Made by a program: the position numbers and the translations under genes | Shown here: positions 1 to 5,640 of the stretch, piece after piece | Layout: every line of letters starts with the position of its first letter | Position numbering within the stretch: the first letter of the stretch is position 1 | Notes under the pieces: generated by a model | The model's input: only the letters and a program-made list of their open reading frames with translations | Told to the model about the DNA's origin: nothing | Databases searched by the model: none | NCBI GenBank assembly: GCA_946002345.1 | Contig: CAMFZA010000105.1 | Coordinates: 1 to 6,259, forward strand | Length of the DNA stretch: 6,259 bases | Direction of reading: 5' to 3' | Source: an uncultured Phascolarctobacterium sp. | GTDB taxonomy: Bacteria; Bacillota; Negativicutes; Acidaminococcales; Acidaminococcaceae

Positions 1-238
1 CGATGGTAGAGCCAACGCCGCAGAAGCAAATGGTGGGGACCCGGTGGTCAGCGCCATAAAAATAGCGGAGCGCATTGGCAAGGCCAAAATCACCTCCGTG
101 GTTATAGATACGGAGTCAGATTTTATTAAGCTGGGCTTGGCTAAACGCATAGCGGCGGCCATGGGAGCCAATTATTACACATTGCAACGCCTGTCTAAGG
201 ATAGCATTATTCGCATTGTGCGCAATTTATATGTTTAA
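1..238 (+). CDS. Chelatase-type VWA-domain protein (ChlD/BchD-like), C-terminal fragment
   Basis: Only the last 78 codons are present; the reading frame enters at base 2 and stops at TAA 236-238. The fragment opens with Asp-Gly-Arg-Ala-Asn, which matches the TDGRAN signature of the von Willebrand A domain in Mg-chelatase subunit D. It continues with a GGDPV turn, an amphipathic helix (AIKIAERIGKA), the strand TSVVIDTES, a second helix (LGLAKRIAAAMG) and a YYTLQRLSKDSI tail, all in the order usual for the ChlD/BchD C-terminus. In this family the VWA module uses a MIDAS metal site to couple an AAA+ motor to the large chelatase subunit (ChlH/BchH, or CobN for cobalt), which inserts a metal into a tetrapyrrole. 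Whether this one serves Mg, Co or another reaction cannot be decided here; in an anaerobic Firmicute a CobN-type partner is more plausible than chlorophyll synthesis. A GTG at base 44 is internal and not a credible start. The stop codon overlaps the next gene's ribosome binding site, so the two are probably cotranscribed. Confidence 0.85.
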   Translation, partial: DGRANAAEANGGDPVVSAIKIAERIGKAKITSVVIDTESDFIKLGLAKRIAAAMGANYYTLQRLSKDSIIRIVRNLYV

Positions 239-242
239 GGAG
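237..242 (+). promoter_or_regulatory. Ribosome binding site that fixes the start of the small secreted protein
   Basis: AAGGAG lies 9 nt before ATG 252 and overlaps the stop codon (236-238) of the chelatase gene. It sits after the in-frame ATGs at 216 and 231, so those cannot use it. The start at 252 also gives a clean signal peptide. The overlap suggests translational coupling to the upstream gene. Confidence 0.8.
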
Positions 243-251
243 TTAGTAGTA

Positions 252-812
252 ATGAATAAACTAATGCTTTTATTTTTTATGCTTGTGGCTTGCCTAGGAG
301 CATTGACTGTTCAGGCAGAGGAAGTAAAACAACAGGAAGGCATGAATTGGGAAATAAGCATGATGCCCAAAGCTACGGAAGAGGAGCAGGAGGCTGCTCG
401 TTGGTCCATTGTGGTAGAAAATAATTTAGGCGTTTACGCTTACGATATGGATTCACTTACCTTTACGAAGGTAGAGAATGGTTTCGCTGACAAAAACATT
501 GTTTCTGTTTTAACAAAAACGGTATTCACGGACAAGGAAACACTAAAAAAACTCAATAACAAGTATAAGGATAAGCTGGCCAAAAAGGAAAAGGTGCTGT
601 ACTGCGAGATTTGCATGACCTTTAATCTGGCAGAAAAAAGCTATGCAGTGACTAATATGGATGTGTTTGGCAGCAAAAAAACATTGCTCCAGCACAGTGA
701 AAAGGAGCTGCAGTTTGTGCCGGTTCCTCAAGGCAGCTTTGCAGAGGCTATGCTGGAAATCTGCCAGCAGGCTGTAGCGAATGATGCGCAGCAACAAGAA
801 GCTGGCAAATAA
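252..812 (+). CDS. Small secreted protein of unknown function, with CxxC motif
   Basis: This is a 186-residue protein when started at ATG 252, which has AAGGAG 9 nt upstream; the in-frame ATGs at 216 and 231 are rejected because they lie before that site and would spoil the signal peptide. Residues 1-22 form a Sec signal peptide (basic MNK, hydrophobic LMLLFFMLVACLGAL, cleavage after VQA). A lipobox reading (LVAC, Cys14) is possible but leaves an unusually short signal. The mature chain starts acidic and Gln-rich, then has an alternating pattern (WSIVVENNLGVYAYD, then a Lys-rich helix at about 95-114) and a Cys-x-x-Cys at 118-121, with a third Cys at 171. The pattern faintly resembles small secreted Negativicute proteins of the surface-adhesin-E-like type, but I do not recognise the family with confidence. 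It sits 13 nt after the chelatase gene and overlaps or abuts the adaptor gene, so it is probably expressed with the pump. A periplasmic accessory role is inference only. Confidence 0.8.
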   Translation: MNKLMLLFFMLVACLGALTVQAEEVKQQEGMNWEISMMPKATEEEQEAARWSIVVENNLGVYAYDMDSLTFTKVENGFADKNIVSVLTKTVFTDKETLKKLNNKYKDKLAKKEKVLYCEICMTFNLAEKSYAVTNMDVFGSKKTLLQHSEKELQFVPVPQGSFAEAMLEICQQAVANDAQQQEAGK

Positions 813-2070
813 AATGCTGAGAGTTGATTTTGAAAGGCTAAAAGTACAGATTCAAGAGCATAAAAAAGCAAGCCTGCTTGGTATTTGCGTTATAGGTATT
901 GCAGCGTTTATGGCAGGAAAAAGCCTGCTATTACAGCCAAAGCCTGTGCGCAAGGCTGTTAAACCATTGGTTCACACTATGCAGCTAGTAAAGCAGCCTA
1001 TGTATCGCAACATAAAGCTTTTTGGTCAGATTAAGCCTGAAGCAAGGATTGATATCGTCAATAAATATGCCGGCGTTATGGAAGCGGTGCATGTAGATTT
1101 GGGGCAAAGGGTGGAGACTGGGCAACTGCTGGCCCAGCAAAGGCTGGCCGATGCAGAAGCAGAGGTTCTTAAAACTCAGGCCCGTTTTCAGGAGGCCAGC
1201 GCTAATGCTGCGACCTACGATGCCGATTATACGGCCAATATTGTCCGTTATGAGTCGGATTATAAACTAGCCAAGGTGAATGCTGAGCGTTATGAACGTT
1301 TGTACAAAATGGGAGCAGTTTCTCAGTATGAACGGGACGCTATGCAGCAAACTATGGTCAACAAAAAGGCTCTGTTTGAGGAACTAGCCATGCAAAGACG
1401 GTTTGCCAATAAGCCTTCAACAGTTTATCGTCAGGAGCAGGTCGCAGAGCGGCGTTATCAGGAGTATATGATTGCCCAAAACAAGTATAAGGATATGCTT
1501 TTCCATGCGCCACGTTCTGGCATCGTTGTGTATCGCAATGCAGAGGAGGGTGCCTATATGGCCGCTGGCACCAAGCTGCTTAGTATATTGGATGACAGTG
1601 GCTATAAGGTGGATTGCGATCTAAATGAGGCCGATGCCAGTGCTGCACCCTTAGGAGCACAGGTGCAGCTTTTAGTAGAGAGTCTAGGAGAGGAATGCCG
1701 GGGAACAGTGGTTTATGTAAGCCCCGATCGAAGCAGGGAGAGCAACAAGTTTTATCTGCGAGTGCGCCTTGATGAATGGCCTGCCAGCCTAAAGGCTGGC
1801 CTCTTTGCTAGAGGAGAAATGAAGCTTTTGCAAAAGCAGGCTGCTTTGGTGTTGCCAAAAGGGTCCCTGTATGACCGTAACGGCAAATACTATGCCTATG
1901 TGCTTAAGGCAGATCAAAAGGTGGAGCAGCGAGCCCTTGTGTTGGGTGTAAGCAATGAGCAGGAGGTAGAGGTCTTAAAGGGCTTGCAGGAGGGTGATCG
2001 GGTTATATTGGATAACCTGTCTCGTTTGCGTCCAGGTATGAGTGTGGATGTGGCTGAGGAGGGTAAATAA
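781..2070 (+). CDS. RND efflux periplasmic adaptor (membrane fusion protein, HlyD/AcrA family)
   Basis: In an RND pump this subunit bridges the inner-membrane transporter and the outer-membrane channel. The 429-residue frame has an N-terminal membrane anchor (about 30-50) rather than a lipoprotein signal. A first lipoyl half follows (about 88-118, with GVMEAVHVDLGQRVETGQLL), then a long alpha-helical hairpin (about 121-237), the second lipoyl half (about 240-268, HAPRSGIVVYRNAEEGAYM), a beta-barrel (about 270-350) and a membrane-proximal domain (about 354-425, ending RLRPGMSVDV). At the hairpin tip, RYERLYKMGAVSQYERD (170-186) aligns with the AcrA tip that docks TolC. Three starts compete: ATG 781, ATG 784 (both overlap the previous gene by about 30 bp) and ATG 814, one base after the previous stop TAA (TAAAATG). 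None has a strong ribosome binding site. Starting at 814 gives 418 residues and keeps the anchor; re-initiation there is plausible. The stop TAA shares its last base with the pump start. Confidence 0.93.
   Translation: MMRSNKKLANKMLRVDFERLKVQIQEHKKASLLGICVIGIAAFMAGKSLLLQPKPVRKAVKPLVHTMQLVKQPMYRNIKLFGQIKPEARIDIVNKYAGVMEAVHVDLGQRVETGQLLAQQRLADAEAEVLKTQARFQEASANAATYDADYTANIVRYESDYKLAKVNAERYERLYKMGAVSQYERDAMQQTMVNKKALFEELAMQRRFANKPSTVYRQEQVAERRYQEYMIAQNKYKDMLFHAPRSGIVVYRNAEEGAYMAAGTKLLSILDDSGYKVDCDLNEADASAAPLGAQVQLLVESLGEECRGTVVYVSPDRSRESNKFYLRVRLDEWPASLKAGLFARGEMKLLQKQAALVLPKGSLYDRNGKYYAYVLKADQKVEQRALVLGVSNEQEVEVLKGLQEGDRVILDNLSRLRPGMSVDVAEEGK
2056..2063 (+). promoter_or_regulatory. Ribosome binding site of the RND transporter
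   Basis: GAGGAGGG lies inside the 3' end of the adaptor gene, 6 nt before ATG 2070. The adaptor stop and the pump start overlap as TAATG, a classic translational-coupling arrangement that would keep the two pump subunits in proportion. Confidence 0.8.
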
Positions 2071-5000
2071 TGAATATTACCCGCTTTTCCATAAAAAGAC
2101 CCATTGGCATTTGCATGATTTATGCGCTGATTTGCGTTTTGGGCTTTATTAGCTATTTTCGCATTGGTGTGGAGCTGCTGCCAGAAGTGGATTCCCAATA
2201 TGTGAGCGTTATTGTCAGCTATCCTGGGGCTAGTACAGAATCTGTGGAGCAGCAGGTTACGAAGCCTATCGAGGAGGAGCTAAGCTCTATTTCACATTTT
2301 AAGCAAGTGCGTTCGGCAACGAGACCTGGTCGTAGTGAAATATTTGTAGAGTTGGACGCAGATGCAGATGCAGATTTAGTAGCCATCGAGGCAACAAAAA
2401 AGGTAAGCCGCATTCGTAAAAGCTTGCCAGATGAGATTAGCGAGCCCGTAGTTTTAAAGCGCTCCAGTGAGGAATACCCTATTATTCAGTTGGCAGTAAC
2501 AGGACAGGGTGCTTTAGATGATATCTATAGTCTAGCAGATTCTGTTTTTAAAGAGCGCTTGCAGCAGGCCAGTGGCGTGGCCGATGTGGCTGTGTCCGGT
2601 GGTAGAGAAAAGGAAATAGCTATAGAAGTGGATAAGGAACGCTTGAATAGCTATGGAATGACCTTGCAGGATGTTATCAGTGCAGTAAAAAAAGAAAATG
2701 TTATTGTCTCGTCCGGCTCGGTCTATACGGAAAGCTTGGAGAAAACAGTGCGTATGGATGCCCAGTATAAAGATACAAAGGAAATTGGGCACGTTTTGGT
2801 TCGAGGTAACGGGCAGGCTGTGGAGCTTTCCCAGTTAGCTAAAATCACGGCCAAGGATAAGCGCGCCATTGCCTACAGCAGGGTGGATGGTGCGGAGGCA
2901 GTATCTTTAGAAATATATAAGGCTAGTGGTGCCAACATTGTGGATACTGCGGAGAGCGTACTAACGCAGCTGGAAAAGCTACGTCAGGCCTATCCTGAAT
3001 ATTTATTCACAGTTGTTTACGACCAGTCCCACTTTGTGAAGGAATCCTTGAGTAACACATTGCACACTCTGTTGGAGGGCTTGGTAACCACAGGACTTGT
3101 TTTATTTTTGTTCTTGCGCGGTTGGCGTTCTTCTATGGCTGTTATGATTGCTATTCCCATGTCCTTGATTGCTACCTTTTTCCTAATGTACGTGGCTGGC
3201 TTTACCTTTAATATGATGTCCCTCATGGGTATGTCCCTGTGTATCGGTATTCTGGTGGATGATTCTATTGTAGTATTGGAAAATATCCATCGGTATCTGA
3301 CAATGGGTTATGATGCTGAAACAGCTGCTGAACAGGGGCGTAACGAAATTGGCATGGCCGCTATTGCCATGACCTTGTGTGATGTGGTGGTGTTTTTGCC
3401 CATAGCCTTTATGCAAAGCACGACGGGCAAATTTTTCCAGCAGTTTGGCTTGACCATTGTGTTTGCTACCTTAATGTCTCTAGTTGTATCCTTTACGCTG
3501 ACTCCCATGATGGCGTCAAAATTTTATCGTCATGGCCTGGACGAGCCCCGGGGCAAGCTGTGGGACTGGCTGGATAATTTAGAGGCACAAACCATTGCTC
3601 AATATGAAAGGCTGCTTTTATATTGCCTGAGCAAGCCAAAAAAGGTGCTTTTAGCTATTACAGCTAGCTTTGTGGCTTCTATTGCTTTGGTGCCCTTGGG
3701 CATCGTAGGCTCGGAGTATATGCCACGCACAGATGAAAGTGCGATACAGGTCAATTTAGAGCTGCCTACTGGCTACAATGCGGATAAAACCAATGTTGCC
3801 TTACTGGAGCTTGAGGATTATCTGCAAACTATACCGGAAATAGAGCATTATATGACCAATGTTACCACAACCCAAAGTAATGGTAAAGCTACCTTAAGCC
3901 TGTTTGGGCGTTCTGAGCGTAGCAGGGATGTGTGGCAAATTGCCAATGATATTCGCAGCTTTGCCAGAGATAATATGGCTAATGTCAAGCTGCGTGTCAA
4001 TGAAATCCAATCCTCGGTTACAGGTGTTTCCGGTGGACGTCAGCTGGTGCGCTCTCCGGTGCAGGTGGAGCTTAAGGGCAATAGCATGGAGCAGCTTATT
4101 GCAGACGGCCATAAGGTGGAAGAACTCTTGCGTAAGACGAAGGGCTTGAAGGACATCAAAAGCTCCTATGTTCAGGGCATGCCTGAGCTTAAGGTGCAGG
4201 TGGATAGGGATAAGCTGCGGTACTATGGTGCTTCAGTCGATCATATTGCCCAATCCTTTAGCGCTGCCATTGGTGGACGCGAGGCTGGCGTGTTAGCTAA
4301 TGATATTCATAATCGTGGCAATGACACAGATATTTACGTGCGCTTTGCAGGCAGCGACGGCTTTGGCTTGGAGGATGTGAGAAATCTGCCTGTGCGCACC
4401 AGTAAAGGTAGTGTCTATTTAGGTGATGTGGCCACAGTTAGTGAGGGCGTAGGCCCCATCACTATAAGACGTGTTAACAAGGAGCGCATTATTAATATCC
4501 AGGCTAATTTAACAGATAGACCATTAAATGAGGTCTTGAGTGAACTGAGGAAGAATCTAGACAGCATGGACTTGAAGTGCAGTTATGATTTTGCGGGACA
4601 GGCTACCAGTATGAACGATTCCTTTAAAGAAATGGCCATGGCGTTAAGTCTTTCCTTAATCTTGATTTATTTGCTGCTAGCAGTGTTATATGAATCGGTA
4701 TTTACGCCCTTTATTCGTATGTTTTCACTACCATTGGGCATTATTGGCGGTATTTTTTGTTTGCTTATTACAAGAAACACCATCAATCTATATTCCTTAA
4801 TCGGCATCTTGGTAATGGATGGCTTAGTGGCAAAAAACGGCACCTTGCTGTTGGATTATACATTGACCTTGATGCACAATGGAAAAAGCGCTAGGGAAGC
4901 AGTGATTGAAGCAGGCAAAATAAGGTTAAAGCCTATTTTCATGACGGCCATCACTATGGTCGTTGGTATGCTGCCCACGGCCTTGGCTATGAGCGAGGGC

Positions 5001-5126
5001 TCAGAAACACGTGTCAGCATGGCTTGGGTTATTATAGGTGGTATGATTAGTTCTACTGTGTTTACATTGCTTGTGCTGCCCATAATTTTTTTATGGCTGG
5101 CCAAGCATCATCCTAATAAAATTTGA
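2070..5126 (+). CDS. RND family inner-membrane efflux transporter, HAE1/AcrB type
   Basis: This 1018-residue protein is slightly shorter than AcrB (1049) and appears complete. It is expected to be a proton-driven trimer exporting amphiphilic compounds. The layout is the family's duplicated 6+6 design: TM1 at about 12-30, a porter loop (about 31-334), TM2-6 (about 335-482), TM7 (about 525-546), a second porter loop, then TM8-12 (about 857-1011). The proton-relay residues are present: the Asp pair D397/D398 in GILVDDSIVVLENIHR (TM4) and K922 in LVAKNGTLLLDY (TM10). The TM4 motif follows the HAE1 pattern rather than that of heavy-metal (CzcA-type) pumps, so drugs, lipids or metabolites are likelier cargo than metal ions; the actual substrate is unknown. 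Other family marks are ELLPEVD after TM1, VSYPGAS at about 49-55 and RLKPIFMTAITMVVGMLP at 952-969. The start ATG 2070 overlaps the adaptor stop and has GAGGAGGG 6 nt upstream. No outer-membrane channel gene follows. Confidence 0.96.
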   Translation: MNITRFSIKRPIGICMIYALICVLGFISYFRIGVELLPEVDSQYVSVIVSYPGASTESVEQQVTKPIEEELSSISHFKQVRSATRPGRSEIFVELDADADADLVAIEATKKVSRIRKSLPDEISEPVVLKRSSEEYPIIQLAVTGQGALDDIYSLADSVFKERLQQASGVADVAVSGGREKEIAIEVDKERLNSYGMTLQDVISAVKKENVIVSSGSVYTESLEKTVRMDAQYKDTKEIGHVLVRGNGQAVELSQLAKITAKDKRAIAYSRVDGAEAVSLEIYKASGANIVDTAESVLTQLEKLRQAYPEYLFTVVYDQSHFVKESLSNTLHTLLEGLVTTGLVLFLFLRGWRSSMAVMIAIPMSLIATFFLMYVAGFTFNMMSLMGMSLCIGILVDDSIVVLENIHRYLTMGYDAETAAEQGRNEIGMAAIAMTLCDVVVFLPIAFMQSTTGKFFQQFGLTIVFATLMSLVVSFTLTPMMASKFYRHGLDEPRGKLWDWLDNLEAQTIAQYERLLLYCLSKPKKVLLAITASFVASIALVPLGIVGSEYMPRTDESAIQVNLELPTGYNADKTNVALLELEDYLQTIPEIEHYMTNVTTTQSNGKATLSLFGRSERSRDVWQIANDIRSFARDNMANVKLRVNEIQSSVTGVSGGRQLVRSPVQVELKGNSMEQLIADGHKVEELLRKTKGLKDIKSSYVQGMPELKVQVDRDKLRYYGASVDHIAQSFSAAIGGREAGVLANDIHNRGNDTDIYVRFAGSDGFGLEDVRNLPVRTSKGSVYLGDVATVSEGVGPITIRRVNKERIINIQANLTDRPLNEVLSELRKNLDSMDLKCSYDFAGQATSMNDSFKEMAMALSLSLILIYLLLAVLYESVFTPFIRMFSLPLGIIGGIFCLLITRNTINLYSLIGILVMDGLVAKNGTLLLDYTLTLMHNGKSAREAVIEAGKIRLKPIFMTAITMVVGMLPTALAMSEGSETRVSMAWVIIGGMISSTVFTLLVLPIIFLWLAKHHPNKI

Positions 5127-5148
5127 AGCAAGAGATAGTTTCTTGCTT
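5126..5148 (+). terminator. Hairpin right after the pump gene, possible weak terminator
   Basis: AAGCAAGA (5126-5133) and TCTTGCTT (5141-5148) form a perfect 8-bp stem with a 7-nt loop, beginning at the last base of the pump stop codon TGA. The next bases are ATTACTT rather than a T-run, so this is either an inefficient terminator or an mRNA 3'-end stabilising hairpin. It is the only end signal between the pump operon and the next promoter. Confidence 0.4.
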
Positions 5149-5167
5149 ATTACTTAAGCTTCTATAA

Positions 5168-5191
5168 AATTAATATTAATTCTTATAAGAA
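5168..5191. repeat. Two abutting perfect palindromes in an AT-rich stretch
   Basis: AATTAATATTAATT (5168-5181) is a perfect 14-bp palindrome. TTCTTATAAGAA (5180-5191) is a perfect 12-bp palindrome sharing two bases with it. CTTATAA (5182-5188) also pairs with TTATAAG at 5200-5206. The block lies about 45-65 bp upstream of the -35 box, in AT-rich DNA that could act as an UP element or bind a regulator. It does not clearly match a Fur box or another operator I know. Chance is a real alternative in such AT-rich sequence. Confidence 0.35.
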
Positions 5192-5233
5192 AATAAAATT
5201 TATAAGTGGTATTAGAAAAATTAAGAAAAAGTC

Positions 5234-5262
5234 TTGTCAAAAGTGTAAACTAGTAGTATACT
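5234..5262 (+). promoter_or_regulatory. Sigma-70-type promoter for the riboswitch and TonB receptor
   Basis: TTGTCA (5234-5239) and TATACT (5257-5262) are each one mismatch from the -35 and -10 consensus and are separated by the ideal 17 bp. Transcription should begin near 5269, about 15 nt before the riboswitch P1 stem. The leader to the ATG at 5641 would then be about 370 nt. AT-rich sequence upstream may strengthen it. Confidence 0.8.
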
Positions 5263-5284
5263 GATAGCATAAAAAATATTAATT

Positions 5285-5437
5285 ATCGATAGGTAAGGAA
5301 TTTTAATAGAGAAGCTGGGTGTAATTCCCACACGATCCCGTCGCTGTGAAAGGGAGCGACTTCACATGATGTCACTGGCGCAAGCTGGGAAGGCGTGAAG
5401 AAGCGATGAACTTAAGTCAGAAGAACTGCCTATCGAT
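5285..5437 (+). promoter_or_regulatory. Cobalamin (B12) riboswitch aptamer
   Basis: The aptamer is closed by a perfect 9-bp P1 helix: ATCGATAGG (5285-5293) pairs with CCTATCGAT (5429-5437). In order it carries the conserved cobalamin core pieces: GCTGTGA (5343-5349), then GGGAGCGAC, CACTG (5373-5377), a short GC-GCAA-GC hairpin (5378-5385), TGGGAAGGCG (5386-5395), and the B12 box AAGTCAGAAGAACTGCC (5414-5430). The box differs at two positions from the usual AAGTCAGGAGACCTGCC. Riboswitches of this family bind adenosyl- or other cobalamins and usually repress B12 transport or synthesis genes. The terminator about 50 nt downstream points to transcriptional control. It lies just after a good promoter and reads into a TonB-dependent receptor, the commonest type of target in diderm bacteria. 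Confidence 0.93.
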
Positions 5438-5442
5438 TTTAC

Positions 5443-5462
5443 TACTGCTGCGAGCGACAGTA
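5443..5462 (+). other. Candidate P13 hairpin of the riboswitch expression platform
   Basis: TACTG (5443-5447) and CAGTA (5458-5462) form a 5-bp stem with a 10-nt loop CTGCGAGCGA, six bases after P1. Cobalamin riboswitches commonly have such a hairpin, whose loop makes a kissing contact (L5-L13) with the aptamer. The loop region repeats GAGCGAC, which is also found in the aptamer at 5354-5360. I could not resolve the exact kissing partner or the antiterminator from reading alone. Confidence 0.4.
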
Positions 5463-5487
5463 AGGGTGTGGGGATAAGTATCTCTTT

Positions 5488-5524
5488 GGCCTTTTATTAC
5501 GCTATGTGGTAAAAGGCCTTTTCT
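5488..5524 (+). terminator. Intrinsic terminator, probable riboswitch output
   Basis: GGCCTTTTATTAC (5488-5500) pairs with GTGGTAAAAGGCC (5506-5518) as a 13-bp stem including two G-T pairs, with a 5-nt loop (GCTAT), followed by TTTTCT. It sits 50 nt after the aptamer and about 115 nt before the receptor start, so it most likely stops the transcript when cobalamin is bound. Confidence 0.85.
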
Positions 5525-5625
5525 ATTGCCTTGCAGCATAGTTTTGGTTGCAATGCAAGTAACATACGGCCATGCAAGATTGGGTATGGGAAAGCATTTC
5601 AATAAATTATATTTCTTATCATTTC
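5525..5625 (+). other. Untranslated leader between terminator and receptor gene
   Basis: No gene is visible here. ATGCAAG occurs twice (5553-5559 and 5572-5578), and CTTGCA (5530-5535) could pair with either copy, allowing two alternative small hairpins. The last part is AT-rich and unstructured, which would leave the ribosome binding site open. A role beyond spacing is not supported. Confidence 0.35.
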
Positions 5626-5632
5626 AAAGGAG
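5626..5632 (+). promoter_or_regulatory. Ribosome binding site of the TonB-dependent receptor
   Basis: AAAGGAG lies 8 nt before ATG 5641, a near-ideal Firmicute-type site. It sets the receptor start and agrees with the signal peptide that begins there. Confidence 0.85.
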
Positions 5633-5640
5633 TGACTTGA

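Noticed and set aside
252..293. Lipoprotein signal (LVAC, Cys14) in the small secreted protein
   Set aside because: Only 13 residues would precede the Cys, which is short for a lipoprotein signal, and VQA at 20-22 gives a better ordinary cleavage site. It is not fully excluded.
1914..2198. Minus-strand frame across the adaptor/pump junction, and other antisense frames in 2219-5104 and 543-797
   Set aside because: They are antisense shadows of well-supported genes, with no recognisable protein features.
3904..4149. Plus-strand 81-codon frame inside the pump gene
   Set aside because: It is out of frame within a well-supported RND gene whose protein motifs continue unbroken across the region.
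2070..5126. Heavy-metal (CzcA/CusA-type) RND pump, suggested by the neighbouring chelatase gene
   Set aside because: The TM4 motif GILVDDSIVVLEN has the double Asp typical of HAE1 pumps, not the pattern of the heavy-metal subfamily.
5417..5602. Minus-strand open frame of 61 codons across the leader
   Set aside because: It lies over the riboswitch 3' end and the terminator, whose structures explain the sequence, and it encodes nothing recognisable.
5482..5632. Sequestration of the receptor ribosome binding site by CTCTTTG upstream of the terminator
   Set aside because: Pairing with CAAAGGAG needs a bulged G over about 140 nt, and the intervening strong terminator is a simpler control point.
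5127..5640. CRISPR array, tRNA or IS end in the intergenic region
   Set aside because: There are no regularly spaced repeats, tRNA cloverleaf or transposase-linked terminal inverted repeats; the short palindromes are isolated.
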